From Diogma glabrata (taxonomy: Eukaryota; Arthropoda; Insecta; Diptera; Cylindrotomidae), in contig OY856188.1 in NCBI GenBank assembly GCA_963693315.1, positions 252,441,905 through 252,505,904 on the forward strand: a stretch of DNA of 64,000 nt. The letters run 5' to 3'. Position 1 is the first letter of the stretch; each line of letters opens with the position of its first letter. The position numbers and the translations under genes are program-made. The notes beneath the pieces are model-generated. The model saw only the letters and a list, made by a program, of their open reading frames with translations, made no database searches and was not told the origin of the DNA. Below are positions 12,001 through 25,300 of the stretch, one piece after another.

Positions 12001-12916
12001 ATATGTAGATTGTTGGTTGTTCAAATTTATAAAAAGTAGAATGGTTGACTGTAGTTGTAGAGGAGATTATTTTCTCGTTTTACTAGAATTGTTTATTGAG
12101 ATTAGTTATGGAAATGGTTGACTAACATTTTATATTGAGATGATATGGGGAAATTTTAAATGTGTGTGGGATGAAACGTACAATAAAAAAGAAACAAGAG
12201 ATGAACAATCTTCCTATAAATAATCAATCAAATATTCAATCGGAACATTATGTAGATTTAAATCACAGATAAACATTGTGGAGTTTTTGGCATTCTGTGG
12301 TTATAAAAAAATATATAACAAATAATTATAATCAAACAAAACATGTCTTTGAAGTTAGTCTTCGTTTAGTATTCGGATCTGAGACGTAATATAATGCTAC
12401 CTAGTCAGGATTGTGTTCAATATTAGAAATACTTAAAAAAAAATCCGTCCTGCTCTTGCTCTTGCTGTACTAGAAATATTAAAGATTATAGTTTTACAGT
12501 ATAGAAAAATAACATTTAATTGATAAAAAGGTTTTCGTATGCAACACATATGCTTAAAACTAGCCTATGATTTATGATTGTGTTGTCGATTTTATTAGTT
12601 ATTAATTTTTTTTTGTAATTATTCTATGGTAATTATTATTATGGTAATTTTTTGCAAATTGCAAATAAAAATTTCAGAATGTTTAAATTAAAATCATTAA
12701 AATAATTCTGGGTTTCACATCTATCAGCATTCCAAGCAATTATTATATACATTTTTATATTTAAAATAATCAAAACATTATAAAAATTTGCGCCTATCAA
12801 CACCTTCGAAGCCACGTTGTTGTGGAAACCATGTCTACCTTGTTCTTAAATGTTTTTAATGTGTTGCTGTGACACACCTTGTAATTTATACTACAAAACC
12901 CATTTTATTTTATCAA
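9047..12916. other. AT-rich DNA without a supported gene
   Basis: No frame longer than about 90 codons, no domains seen. A segment at about 9438-9490 (landmark ATCATGTGACGC) is related to 52248-52301. Confidence 0.5.
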
Positions 12917-13009
12917 GGAATATTCCATAACTTAGAGTAAGGGATGGTATCGTTGATTGAAAATACTTCATCCGCCAGCACCCCTAAGATATCACTTTGG
13001 CTAATGAGA
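12917..13009 (+). repeat. Dispersed repeat R2, short diverged copy
   Basis: Aligns with 52345-52435. Shared landmarks are GATATTCC/GAATATTCC near the start and CTAAGATAT followed by CTTGGCT or TTTGGCT near the end. It directly precedes R1 copy 2 and may be part of the same larger element. Confidence 0.5.
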
Positions 13010-13049
13010 TTGCACTGCTATTGCCAGTGGTATACGATATCTCAAGATA

Positions 13050-13712
13050 ACTCATATGCCAATAGCAGGGACTAAAGTATGCGTGGTTGTCACACCCATA
13101 GTTCAACAATTTTAGATTTTACAAATCTTCCTGCGGGAAGCTAAGTAAATTCATTGGTATTAATGCGCATTGTTGCCGTTTACAAATCACTATCCGCTAA
13201 GTGCCATCATTTTTAGTCAGTTTATTTATCATGATTGCCATCTATGTTTCATCAAACATAAGCTATGCTCATGCTTCTTTGTATAGAATATGCGATTTCC
13301 GTCTCATAACTGTGAGCTTCATTAGGTCTTATTAAGTCTTCACTTAATTTTAGAAACATGGATCACATACAATTCCAAACCAACAACATATTTGGTGAAG
13401 ATGATAAAATTTGTAACATGTATTGAATTCCAATACATATAATTATGATATACAAATGTAATTGTTTCAGGTTATACCATCTTTCTTACGTTATTTTTAA
13501 TTTAATAAAAGTATGTTCAACAAAAAAAACATTGATCAAAGCAAACTACCGTTTAAAACGATAGTTAAATGAAAAGCAAATTAAGTGTACACAACAACTT
13601 TCCAAAATTTCATGATGATTAAAGTATTAATGCTTAAAGAACAAACAGACATACTTTCAATTTTATATATATTCAATATTTATTTAGCATGATGACTCGA
13701 ATGCAAATTGCA
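13050..13712 (+). repeat. Dispersed repeat R1, copy 2 (uninterrupted)
   Basis: Homologous to the minus strand of 1-16 plus 1647-1831 plus 2930-3400. This copy lacks the Helitron and the LINE fragment and so supplies the empty site for both. No coding is visible, and the element type is unknown. Confidence 0.75.
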
Positions 13713-14572
13713 GAAGACAGTAGAAATATAACTTTGAAAAAATGCATTATAGATCAATTTTTTAAAATTCGTAAAAAGAAATTTTTATTATTTTTATTAA
13801 TTCATGAATAAAAAAAATTATTTTAATGGTATTTAATAAAAATTAAACAAAAAAACAGTAAAAAAATGTACCACACCAGGAATTGAACACACGACCTATA
13901 GAACCTCAGTCGACCGCGATATCCACATCGCAATTTAAAACGTTAAGAAATATTCCTGATTTAAAAATGATAATGCGAATATATAAATTTTGCTCCATAC
14001 AAAATTGCATAACGCGGCTAAAGATGTTTTCACTTCAAAAAAAAACATAATTTTAATATCGTTGTCTCGAAGAGCGAAATTTTTAGTTTTTAGATTTCCA
14101 CTCCTTTGGAATTTTTATTTTATGTATTTTCTTTTCTTTTCTTTCAATTCGTTTGCCAAAGAAGAAAATTAGTATCTTTACGTCATCCTTTTTTATAACA
14201 ATACTTGCAAAATTGAACAAAACATTTACAACAATTATTTATTTTTTACGTTGGAAAGCATCAATTGGAAGTTAAGCCCTAAACGTGTGAATATTTGAAA
14301 AAAAAAAAATATGTATTTCAATATAGGAGTAAGAACGATATTTTATTATTTTCACTCATGTATTTGGGAGTGTTGTTTTTTAAGTTGCTCGCTCTGAAAG
14401 AAGGGAGTAAATGAGTGATATGAGGAGCGTTTTAGACTGTGATAAAAATGCACTTTACGAAGCTAAAAAAATTGAAAAACGTACTAAAATAGATTAGTAT
14501 ATGAATGTTATATGATGGCATTGACACCATTGACACTGACATTGTGTTTTTTTTGACAATAAAATTTTTTAC
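13713..14572. other. AT-rich DNA without a supported gene
   Basis: Apart from the possible tRNA-like box at 13868-13935, nothing was recognised. Short frames here have no domain signature. Confidence 0.4.
13868..13935 (-). other. tRNA-like B-box, possible SINE head
   Basis: The minus strand reads GGTCGTGTGTTCAATTCCTG, which contains a GTTCAATTCC B-box-like core. About 50 bases upstream lies GTGGATATCGCGGTCGACTG, a poor A-box. No cloverleaf can be drawn that I trust. Candidate SINE head only. Confidence 0.25.
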
Positions 14573-14705
14573 GTGATACTTTTTCGCATGTGATCTTAGG
14601 ATGTGATATTTTTTTGCGTGTGATTTTAGGATGTGATATTTTTTCGCGTGTGATTATAGGATGTGATATTTTTTCTTGTGTGATTTTTTCGTGTGACTTT
14701 TTATC
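14573..14705 (+). repeat. Minisatellite, ~36-bp unit, about 3.5 copies
   Basis: Repeated units carry GTGTGATTTTAGGATGTGAT followed by ATTTTTTCGC with small changes. The minus-strand peptide repeats the same short pattern, as expected for a tandem array rather than a gene. Confidence 0.7.
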
Positions 14706-16464
14706 GTAGAACCAAAAAAAATGCGATTTGCATTCACGATGCAGATTAGATATCATTGAAGAAAATATTGTGGAAATATTGTGAATATATTAAAAACACA
14801 GACATTAGTGGTTCCACACTATAACTAATAATTTTCGTTTTTTTGAAGGACTTTCATCAAAAATAGCTTGTTTTCTTTGTAAATGTGTCAACTGACTCCA
14901 TTTTTGCAATTTCTATTTTTTCCGAGTCATCGGAAAACAATGTGAAAAAGAAATGCTACAATTAAATATCTAAAAACTCGGCGTTACGTTTGAATTTTGT
15001 TTTTAAATGTATGTTTGTTCTTGGAGCCAAATACATTAAAAAATACCAATGTTATATGGTGCACAAAACCTTTATAAACTGGTGTAATTATTATTGAAGT
15101 TTGTTTAGTGTAAAATTGTACAACATTTCTCTTGAAATATGGCATTTTGTTTTCAAAGTAGGATGCAGGATAATCGGGCTCTAAAGAACGATTATTCTCT
15201 TGCAATTCTAAGTAAAAGATTTTTTCGATCTAATGGAATTTGTTATAATCTTATATTTTTATTGTAGTTTAATTTCTATTACAAAACAAATTTGTTATGA
15301 TACGTGATACTTAACAAAAAAAATTAATTTGGATATATATAAAATTACAATGCAATTTAATTTGTTTGCATTTGTGATAAGAATTTATGTTGATGTAAAA
15401 CTTAAATAACTTAATATCGTTCATTCTATTTTTTTCTATATATTTTGAATATCAGATTGCTTACGTCAATCAAAAAAACTTAATATTATTTTATTTCCAC
15501 AAAATTATCCATCTAGTTACTAGTATATGATCGCTTGTAAATGAAAATTTTCTATGAAATTATGAAAATTTATATCAAAATTTTTATGTTCATTTAATAA
15601 GATATTTGAAATTGATATCAAACACGTACGTTTAGATAAATTTTAAAGTAAAGAAATAATAATATGATGAAATGCTAAACCGTCGTGTGCATTCACAGAC
15701 AGCTGGGTAAGCGGTTTTTTCTTAATTTATTTATTTATTTATTTTATTTTATATTATGTTCTACTAATTTGGTTTTAAGTTATTGATAACTAGATGAATA
15801 TGAACCTTGTCTTTTCAGAAATCGCTGAGAAAAACAAGTGTTTACAATCTTCAAACCCGAGATACTTGAAGTAAAATTTAACTAACCTAAAATTTAACTT
15901 TTCTATTTCACAATAAAATAAACATTGCACATTTCGTATATTTATTTATCTATTGCCTACATTTTAAAATTTCATAAAATTAAATTGATTCAATAATGGA
16001 ACGTGTTATTTCCCTCAAAAATATTATCAATTCCATAAGCTTGTGCCAATCTTTTATTAATTTATTATAATTAAAGAACATTTTGTCGTTGTGTTTTTTT
16101 TTTCAAATAAAAATTGACTTAATTAATCAATCAGTTAACATTGTAGAAGTGAAATTAAAGTTGCGAAAAATTAAAATTAATTTTCTTCTTGGTTTAGTTT
16201 CATTTATTACTTTACATATAATCTGATTGATTATTTTGTTTTTTTAATTTCATTTATGTGGGAAAAATTAAATTTTCATTGAAAATGGATAAGAGAAAAT
16301 TTTCATTATGATATCTATCAACAAAACAGAAATTTAATTTTGAATTGTTGTAATTTGTATTTTTAATTTGGCTAGTCTCCATCTAAAATTAAGTTTTAGA
16401 AGATAATTTTAGATTTTAGTGTATATTTTTATGAAGGTATTCATGCTTTAGTATTTCTAAAGAG
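14706..16464. other. AT-rich DNA without a supported gene
   Basis: No open frame with recognisable composition, no inverted or tandem repeat of note. Confidence 0.4.
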
Positions 16465-18165
16465 TCGGTATCATAACATCGAAACACCAGAAATCACAAA
16501 ACCGAAAGTTCATACCACTGAATTTCATATCATCGAAAGTTCATTACGTCGAAAAGTCATAGCATCGAAAGATCACATCACCGAAAATCATATAATCGAA
16601 AATTTCATTCACAAAATCGAAAAATCATAAAATCGAACAAAAAATCGTATCATCGAAATATCATTACATCGAAAATATTCGATGTAATGAATAAACACCG
16701 TTACATCGAAAAATCATATCATGGAAAAATAGGGTGTACTCTCATCATATTATGAAGATAAAGTTTTAGGATTGCAAACAGATTTTCCTACGTTTTTTTG
16801 AATATTACTATAGGGCTATTCTTTTGAAACTGCACATGTTTTATAGATTTTTTTTTAAAATGCCTAAACATTTGGTATGTTTGGTATTGACGAAATTTGT
16901 ATTGGCGAAAGCGAAAAAATTATTCAAGATTTTTTTGGTTCTGAAGTTTTTGTTTTTTAGAAACTACTGTCGAGAAAACGTTGCAGCGATTTCAAAAAAT
17001 TTTTTTAGAAGAGCCAAAAGAACGATGTGTTCGATAGCTGTACCAGAAGTGTGTGTGTGTCAAAACACGAAAACTAGCATATTTTTTGCTTAAAAAATGT
17101 CCATTCTTTGTGATTACGAGTAGTAACATTGAATGTGGAGAAATTTTGATGTTGGAATATTGGTATGTGAGACCAGGCCCTTGATTATTGTATTATGAGT
17201 GTGTCAAAAAATACTGTCGTGTGTCAAAAGAACGGTTTCCATTTTTTTTAACCCAATTTTTTGGAAAAAAATAAAATTAAGATGTAATTATTTGTATGAC
17301 ATGAAATGTAATTGAACATGAAATTGGACATGGAATATGTTTCTATCCAGTTTCAACTCCTCCCAACTTATAGGAACATTTGGGAAATATTAAATTTTTG
17401 CAGATTAAATGTCGTTTTTTAAAAAAATTGTAATTATGAGGGAGATAATTTTTTTGTAATCTTTTTGTGTGCTTCCACAACTTCTGAATAACAGGAAAAG
17501 TTGGAAAATAAGTTTGAATTTTTGTTTATGTTATAATTTTTGAAATATTTTTAGAATTTTAAAATATCTTTGATTTTTGATTAATTTTTGGAATTTTTTA
17601 GAATTTGCTAAAAAGTTTAATTATTTTATAATTTTACGAATATTTTTAGAATTTTGAAAAACAGTTTGTTTTTTTGATTTTGTTATAATTTTGGCAATAT
17701 CTTTAGAATTTTAGAAATAGTTTCAATTTTTGATTTTGTAATATTCTCTTGAATATGTTTAAAATTTTGAAGAAAATTGGAATTTATGATTTTGTTATAA
17801 TTTTTAGAATCTTGGAAAAACTTTGAATTTTTGATTTTGTTATAATTTTTGCAATATGTTTGGAATTTTGAAAAAAGTTTCAATTTTTGATTTTGTAATA
17901 ATTTTTAGATTGTTTAGAATTTTGAAAAAGTTTAAATTTTTGATTTTATCATAATTTTTGGAATATTTTTAAATTTAAAAAAAAAATTTAAATTTTTGAT
18001 TTTATCATAATTTTTAAAAATTTTAGGGTTTTTGAAAAAATTTTTAACTATTCATTTTGTAATATTCTCTTGAATATTTTTGGAATTTTGAAGAAAATTG
18101 GAATTTTTGATTTTATTATAATATTTGGAATTTTTTTAAATCAATTCAGCTTCTTTTTTCTGGGA
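16465..18165 (-). repeat. Composite repeat, copy B
   Basis: Two parts. 16465-16740 is a degenerate tandem array of an ATCATCGAAA-type motif. About 16800-18165 is the reverse complement of the A/T tandem-unit sequence found in 29815-31760 and in the core of 5162-6870. Order and orientation mirror copy C, so B and C are inverted copies of one unit about 12 kb apart. This copy lacks the MITE found in C and preserves the empty site near 17262-17276 (CCAAAAAATTGG on the minus strand). Confidence 0.7.
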
Positions 18166-18890
18166 TTTTTTGTTCGTTGATGGTTGATTACCGGAATATT
18201 CCGAACTCTGTTTTAGTATTATTTCTTGTCACCATACTAGGAATGAAATTGTTTTGTTGACTTCTGTTCATTTTATGCTATTATATTGGTTGTTTTATAT
18301 ATTCAAGACTTCCCCTTTTGAATTTTATTTTATTTTGGCAAAAACGTGGACCACGTAACGCTATCAAACACGTGGTAACTGTTTGTATTTTACTTCTTTA
18401 CTATCTCTTACTATATTTATTTTCTGTTTAGAAATGTATTATAAAACTAACACAAAACGATTGTGTTGAAATGGTTGTGTTGTCGGAAAACTATCATAAA
18501 TAGAAACATAACAGACAGATTATAAATGTTAAAAAATATTTGAAATGATTGTTATGATCACAATTTGCTAACAGGTATCGTTTAGAAGCATCTAACACCT
18601 TAGAAGAACAAATGAGTTCTATATAAGGGTGTCGGTAGGGAAAATTCGTTCTTTGTAGCTAAAGACTAGCAGTAAAGACTAAATTCCTAAGTGGCCTACA
18701 CCTTTTTATCTCTCATTTATGATGTCACCTTAATTGCATTTTTACATAAAACATTTTTGTTAATAATTATTGACACGACCTGATAAGTTTTTCTTTTTCA
18801 TCCGATGCATCAAGGTTATATCAGTTTATTGTTCTATATTTGCATTGTAATTTACTAATAATTTCCAACATTGTTTGTTTTCCCTTTTTT
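18166..18890. other. AT-rich DNA without a supported gene
   Basis: About 18420-18465 resembles, in plus orientation, a stretch of copy C near 29980-30010, suggesting a rearranged scrap of the composite repeat. Otherwise nothing seen. Confidence 0.35.
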
Positions 18891-19024
18891 AATAAGAAAG
18901 AAGTGGGGTGTGTGAAATAGATAAGTTCGTCGTGCTGCACCCTGGGTTACGCAAATAGTCTATTTCAACTTGGTAGCCAAACATTTCATTTCGAACTCTT
19001 GGCTGTGATACAAAAAAAATAAAT

Positions 19025-19768
19025 ATGAACCAAAATCAAAATCACAATAACAACGGTACTTTTCAGCACCATAAGACAAAAGATATTGGACCTTCAGTCC
19101 GTATTTTGCAATTGAACATTGAAGGCATAAGCAGGTCAAACACTGAACATTTACAAAGATTATTAAAAGATTACGACATCGACGTTATAATTCTGCAAGA
19201 AACGAATGCAGCAGATGAAGCGCAACTTACCTCTATAGGAAACATTGTTGGTTACAAATTAATTAGTGCTATTTACCATCAATCATATGGATCTGCCACG
19301 TATGCTAAGTCAGAAATCCTGAACTGCACGCACGTACTTACACAGACGGACAACGATATACATCTTATTGTTGTTGATATATCGGACACGAAAATTGTAA
19401 ACATATACAAGCCTCCAAATACAGGATGGCCAGCTGCTACTCTACCATTATTTCATCACCCAGTAATAAATACTGGTGACTTCAATAGCCATCACACTCA
19501 GTGGTCCTACTCAAATAATAATACCAATGGCGTGCAACTGACCAACTGGGCGGATGATAACAACATGTTCCTGGTATATGATGCGAAAAACTTGAAAGCC
19601 TTTAGATCTGCAAGATGGCGAAGCGATTACAATCCCGACCTCTGTTTTTCCACAAAAAACGTACAACGTAACCCTATTCCAATATCTAGGGCTGTCTTAC
19701 AAGATTTTCCACGCTCTTTAACATCGTCCAGTAATTCTGGAGGTAGGAATCCAAATTCCACTCGTTAA
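19025..19768 (+). pseudogene. LINE apurinic-like endonuclease domain (frameshifted)
   Basis: The frame opens at ATG 19025, about 120 bp into the element. The 247-residue product begins with polar Asn/Gln-rich sequence. It then shows the endonuclease/exonuclease/phosphatase fold markers: VRILQLNIEGIS near residues 26-37, VIILQET with the metal-binding Glu near 54-60, NTGDFNSHHTQW near 148-159, and DYNPDLCFS near 205-213, the position of the usual DHxP-type end block. This enzyme nicks the target strand in target-primed reverse transcription. A one-base insertion in a T run near 19717-19725 shifts the frame, so the last residues are out of frame and the link to the polymerase is broken. Confidence 0.85.
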
Positions 19769-19793
19769 CTCTACTCCTCAACCTAGATGGAAT

Positions 19794-21413
19794 TTGGCTA
19801 ACTGGGCTAAGTATAGGTTGAAGTTGGATGCAGTGATTCGCTGGATCCAACCCATTCCTAAAAATTACGATAGATTTGTTGGAGCCATCATCTCAACTGC
19901 AAAGAAATGCATCCCAAGAGGCTTTCGTGAAGAATATATTCCTGGCTGGAGTAAAGAGAGCGATATATTATATGAGGAGTACCTTAGTAGTGGTGAGGCA
20001 GACGTGGCTGATGACTTAATATACTCACTGGACGCCGCGAGAAAACAAAAGTGGATTAACGCTGTTGAAAACATTGATTTTCCCCATTCAAGCAGGGAAG
20101 CATGGAGTCTCCTTCGGAAACTGGGTGGCTCAAACTCAATTACTCGTGCTAACAATGAAATAAATCCAGAGGACATCGCAAATCACATAGTAAATATGTC
20201 TCGTGCTTCTATTAATCGCCTTCATAAGAGAACAATTAAACGCAAATTAAGAGAAATGAAGCGCAATTGCTCGTCTCCATCGAAGTATGCGAACTCTTTT
20301 AGTAGCGAAGAACTAGAATCAGCTCTGTCCCAAACAAAAAACGGAAAAGCAGCTGGCTACGATGGCATTTTTCCAGAATTTCTTAAAAATGCTGGAAAAA
20401 ATGTAAAACAGTGGCTAAATAAAATTTTCTCGAATGTCCTAGAAACCGGCAATCTACCAAAACATTTTAAGACTACGAAAGTGATAGCGATACTTAGGTC
20501 AGGTAAACCATCCAATGAACCAGGAAGCTATTGCCCGATTGCCCTTTTGAGCACCTGCTATAAATTGCTAGAACGGCTCATATACAATCGTATCGCACCG
20601 ATATTGAATGACCAGATCCCAGTCGAACAAGCTGGTTTTCGTCCCAATCGCAGTTGCACTGACCAACTGCTCGCTCTAACATCCTATATCGAAGCTGGGT
20701 ATCAAAAACAACTAAAAACAGGCGCAGTATTCATCGATCTTACTGCCGCATATGACACGGTCTGGCGAATTGGGATTATATATAAGCTGTTCAATGCAAT
20801 ACCTTGTAGCACCATCTCGCGTTTAATTAACAACATGCTGAGTAATCGTGTATTCAAAGTTCATCTAAATAATTCCTGTAGTAGGTCTAAAATGCTTAAC
20901 AATGGTTTACCACAGAGTTTCGTCCTTGCGCCATTACTTTTTACTTTTTATGACATTCCTGACACAACATCAAAGAAATTTGGTTACGCTGATGATTGGA
21001 CCCTGGCCACTCAAAACAAAGACATGGCTGTTTTGGAGGATTTGCTCTCAACTGACCTAGCGATAATGAATGACTATTTTCGAACGTGGAGCTTATTTCC
21101 CAATCTAAGTAAAATTGAGAGCTCCTGTTTCCACTTAAACAACAAACTGGCAAAACACGAACTATCAGTGTTATTTAACGGCACTGTCATTAAATACAAT
21201 CAACAGCCAAAGTACCTGGGCATTACTCTCGATAGAACTCTTTCTTTTAAACTCCACCTAGAAAATACGTCACAAAAACTTAAAACGAGAAACAATATAT
21301 TGCACAAACTGACAGGCTCTTCGTGGAGTGCTACTCCAGCTACCCTCCGAACAACTGCTCTAAGTCTGGTTTACTCAGTAGCTGAGTTATGGCGCACCAG
21401 TCTGGTTGAATAG
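19794..21413 (+). pseudogene. LINE reverse transcriptase domain (two-sided break)
   Basis: A long frame of 539 codons with no true start, because it is the downstream continuation of the endonuclease frame. In order: a linker rich in basic residues, KNGKAAGYDGIFPEFLK near 182-198 (RT block 1), EQAGFRPNRSCTDQ near 278-291, FIDLTAAYDTVW near 313-324, and the catalytic FGYADDW near 396-402 with both Asp residues kept. The block normally written GLPQGSVLAP reads GLPQSFVLAP, a change in a conserved turn that suggests decay. A one-base T insertion near 21389 (compared with the copy at 1840-2921) diverts the frame to a stop at 21411-21413. Confidence 0.87.
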
Positions 21414-21529
21414 CACACATACTCAAAAAGTTGACTGCCAGCTGCATGCCACGATGCGTACTATAAGTGGTACTATCAGATCCACCCCTTTGCCTTGGCT
21501 CCCTGTGTTAAGCAATATCGCTCCACCTG
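21414..21529 (+). pseudogene. LINE RT continuation, left of LTR insertion
   Basis: In the shifted frame the C-terminal domain resumes with NSTHTQKVDCQLHATMRT and stays collinear with the copy at 1840-2921. It is cut at 21533 by the LTR element. Confidence 0.85.
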
Positions 21530-21533
21530 CACT
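21530..21533. repeat. Target-site duplication CACT, left
   Basis: CACT abuts the left LTR and is repeated at 27554-27557. The related LINE copy near 2519-2522 (minus strand) carries it once. Confidence 0.9.
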
Positions 21534-22079
21534 TGTGGTGGTTCTGGGCTCTGCGGTTCCAATTTCCCAAAATCACCATCAAGTTGCGCGATTCCTTTTC
21601 TTTTCCAAATAAATTCCAAACACAGAAATTAGTTTCGACGGAACTATATTTGAACAAACATAAAAAAGATTACAATGATATCTTATAAAAAATTACAATT
21701 ACATATATGTTAAAATGTTACAATAATTTAACAATTATCTTAATATAATTTAAGTTTAAATTTGTTCGAAAATGATAAATATAAATATAGTAATTTTATT
21801 TACCTTGTTCCAAAATATTATTAATTGTAATAAAATATCAACTTTACACAATGTAAAAATACAAGTTTGATAATCTGATGTTGACTAGCTGATTGTTTGT
21901 CGTAAAAGGAATTTATTTAATTTTAATTAAAATAAACATGGCAAAATTTTATTCGATCTTTCGGGAATTCTATGTTTTAAAGTATTTTGCTATTTCTATA
22001 TTTTTAAATCGGCCAGTATTAAAATGTCGATAGCTTTGATTTTCCGAACTGTTTCTTATGGAGGGTGAAAGACTCCATA
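21534..22079 (-). repeat. 3' LTR (546 bp)
   Basis: On the element strand it begins TATGGAGTC and ends CCACCACA. Same length as, and by eye identical to, 27008-27553. Carries the polyadenylation function in this position. Confidence 0.93.
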
Positions 22080-22082
22080 GAA

Positions 22083-22091
22083 CCCCCCTTT
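22083..22091 (-). promoter_or_regulatory. Polypurine tract
   Basis: AAAGGGGGG on the element strand, three bases before the 3' LTR. This is the standard plus-strand priming site position. Confidence 0.75.
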
Positions 22092-22348
22092 CAGTAAAAG
22101 CGGCATCGCATGGAAAATAAAATTGATTATCAAAATAAGTAGAAAATGTGATCGATCGTTGCTACTATTTCAGGTTCTTTTCCAAAGAAGAGTGTATATG
22201 AAACCTTTAAGTTATCATTGGTCAAAACGATTGAGTTGAAACATACGGTAATAAAAAGAAAAATTTTTTCTTTAAAATAATCCAGAATTTCAAAATCTTG
22301 ATATGTTAAGCGTTTTAGCTAAATAAAAAAAATTGAACTCAAATTTAT

Positions 22349-25300
22349 TTACAAATTTTCAAAACGTACTTCTTTTTTTATTTTAGTGGTTTCGCAAATG
22401 TTTTTCGAAATATATGCAGGTTTTAATCGGTCTATTGAGATAGTTTCATTTTTTCCCTTCACTTCAATTATGAATTGTTTTCTTAATCTACGAATTACCC
22501 TGAAAGGACCTTCGTACGGCGGTGATAGACTCGGTCTTATTTTATCCACGCGTATAAAAACATACTCGCAAGTACTTAATGATGATGAAACGAAAAACTT
22601 ATCCTTACTGTGATCACGAGTTTCTTGTGGTCGAATCTTTTTAAAATAATCGCGTAGATTTCGTATGAATTCATGTTGTGGTAAATTTATGTTTGGTGAA
22701 GGTGCAAACATTTCACCTGGAACACATAATGACTGTCCGTAAACGAGCTCTGATGAAGAACATCCTAGATCTTCTTTGATCGACACTCGAATTCCCAATA
22801 AAATAATTGGAACTTCAGTTGTCCATTGTAAGTTATTTTTGGTGCAAATTGCAGCTTTAAGTGTTCTGTGGAAACGCTCCACTAAACCGTTAGCCTGCGG
22901 ATGGTATGCTGTAGTTCGGATTCGATGCGCTCCCAGTAGATTCGTTAATTCGTTAAATAAATGCGATTCAAATTGTGAACCACGATCCGTTGTGATCTCT
23001 TGCGGCACACCAAAACGTGATATATACTCAGTAACAAATGTTTTTGCTACTGTTTTTGCTGTAATATCTCGCATCGGATATGCTTCCGGCCATCTCGTGT
23101 ATCGATCTATGGTTGTTAACAGATAACTAAATCCTTCTGAATGTGGAAGTGGACCAACAATGTCGATATGTACATGTTCAAAACGATTGTTTGGTATTTG
23201 GATCTTTCCAAACTCTGACTTCGTATGTTTTTGAATTTTTGAACGTTGACATTCTATACACTCTTTTGCCCAAAGATTAATATCTTTATTAATGTTTGGC
23301 CAAAAATATTTACGTGTGACCAGTTTTCGCGTACCTCTAACACCTGGGTGAGAAAGTCCATGTATTGAATTGAATACCGCTTTACGTAAAGTTGGTGGAA
23401 CATAAGGTCGATTAATCCCATTCCCGATTTCACACCATAATTTGAGATTGGTTGCTGGAATATCGATTTGCACGACTTTCAGTTTGGTACCTGTTTTATT
23501 TTGAAGATCTAAAAGTTCTGCATCATTTTCCTGGAGATTTGCTAAATTTTCTACGTTAAGTGTATTAGAATCAATTGCTGCTGCTTCATCATTATCCATA
23601 CGAGATAATGTGTCAGCTACCAGATTCTCTGATCCTTTCACATGCCTTAAATCCGTTGAGAATTGAGAAATATAATCGAGTTGCCTAGCTTGTCTTGGAC
23701 TTCTCTCTGTTTTGGATTCGATAGCGTATATCAGTGGTTTGTGATCAGTGAATATAGCAAAATTTCTTCCTTCTAGAAAGTAGCGGAAGTGCTTAATCGC
23801 AAGGTAAATGGCTAAAAGCTCACGATCGAAAGCTGCATATTTCCTTTCGGCGTTAGAAAGTTTTCTAGAAAAGAAACTGAGTGGTTCCCAATTACCATTT
23901 CTTCGTTGTTGCAGAACCGCTCCTACTGCTACTGCCGATGCATCCGTAGTAACGCTAAATTCACCATCGTTTATTGGATGTACTAGCAATGTTGCTTCTG
24001 TTAGCGCTTTTTTAGCCTCATTGAATGCTTCTTCGCACTTCTCTGTCCAAGAAAATTCTTTAGCTTTCTTTCTCTTTGGCAAAGTCGATAAATGATCATA
24101 TATGGACGATAGAGTATCTGCTAAGTGTGGTACAAACCTGTGATAATAATTTATCATTCCTAGAAATCGTTGAGTCTGCTTAATGCTGGTCGGTACAGGA
24201 AATTCCTCAATGACCTTTACTCTATCTCTAGAAGGAAGAATACCATCTCCAGAGACAGCGTGACTCAGAAAGTCTAATTGCGATACTCCAAAAATACATT
24301 TTTGCTGATTTATCGTCAGACCATATTCCGTGAGACGTTGAAAAATTATTTTAAGGTGGCGTTTGTGTTCATCCGGATTTACGCTGAAAATCAAAAGATC
24401 ATCAATGTATATGAACACGAAATCTAAACCTTGACAAACTTGGTGCATAAAGCGCTGAAACGATTGTGCCGCATTTCGTAACCCAAATGGCATTCTTACG
24501 AATTCAAATAAACCAAACGGAGTCGTGATTGCTGTTTTATGCACGTCTTCCTCCGCTATTGGGATATGGTGATACGCCCTTACCAGGTCAATCTTGGAAA
24601 ATATCGTACTTCCCTGCAATTGACTTGAAAAATTTTGTATATGGGGGATTGGATAGCGGTCCGGAGTTGTGATGGCATTCAACCGACGATAATCCCCACA
24701 CGGACGCCAGTCATTTTCGCTCTTTTTAGCTACCATGTGAAGTGGAGACGAGGCCTGCGACGATGAAGGACGACATATTCCAAGACTGACCATGTTTTCA
24801 ATTTCCGTCTTGGCAGCTTTATGTCTAGTTGGATCAAGTCGACGAGGTCTGGAGAATGGTAATCTTCCTGTGGTAGATATATAATGTACGATGTTATGTG
24901 AAACTGGCAGATCATATCTGGGATTATGAGTTAAAGTAGGAAATTCTTGTAATAAGACGCTGAATTCATTTTTATCAATCGTGTTTATTTTAATTGTTGG
25001 TGCGCTTGATCTGGTGAAAATAGTATTCACTGATAACGAAGTTTCGCTATCTACTAGTTGTTTTCTGGCCACATCAACCAACAAACCATATTTGGTTAAA
25101 AAATCTGCGCCGATAATTGGACGCGATACCGCGGCTATTGTAAACACGTGAGGGAATTCACGACGTAACCCTAAATCTATCTTAAGGAATTTCGTACCGA
25201 AGGTGTTTATGTTTGAACCATTTGCAGCTGAAAGTAATTGTTCGTTATTTCGAATACTACTAGGAAAACTTGAATATGGTACAACCGAAATATCAGCACC

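Noticed and set aside
22386..24095. Plus-strand frames opposite the gypsy Pol gene
   Set aside because: Shadows of Pol; no domains, while Pol on the minus strand is complete.
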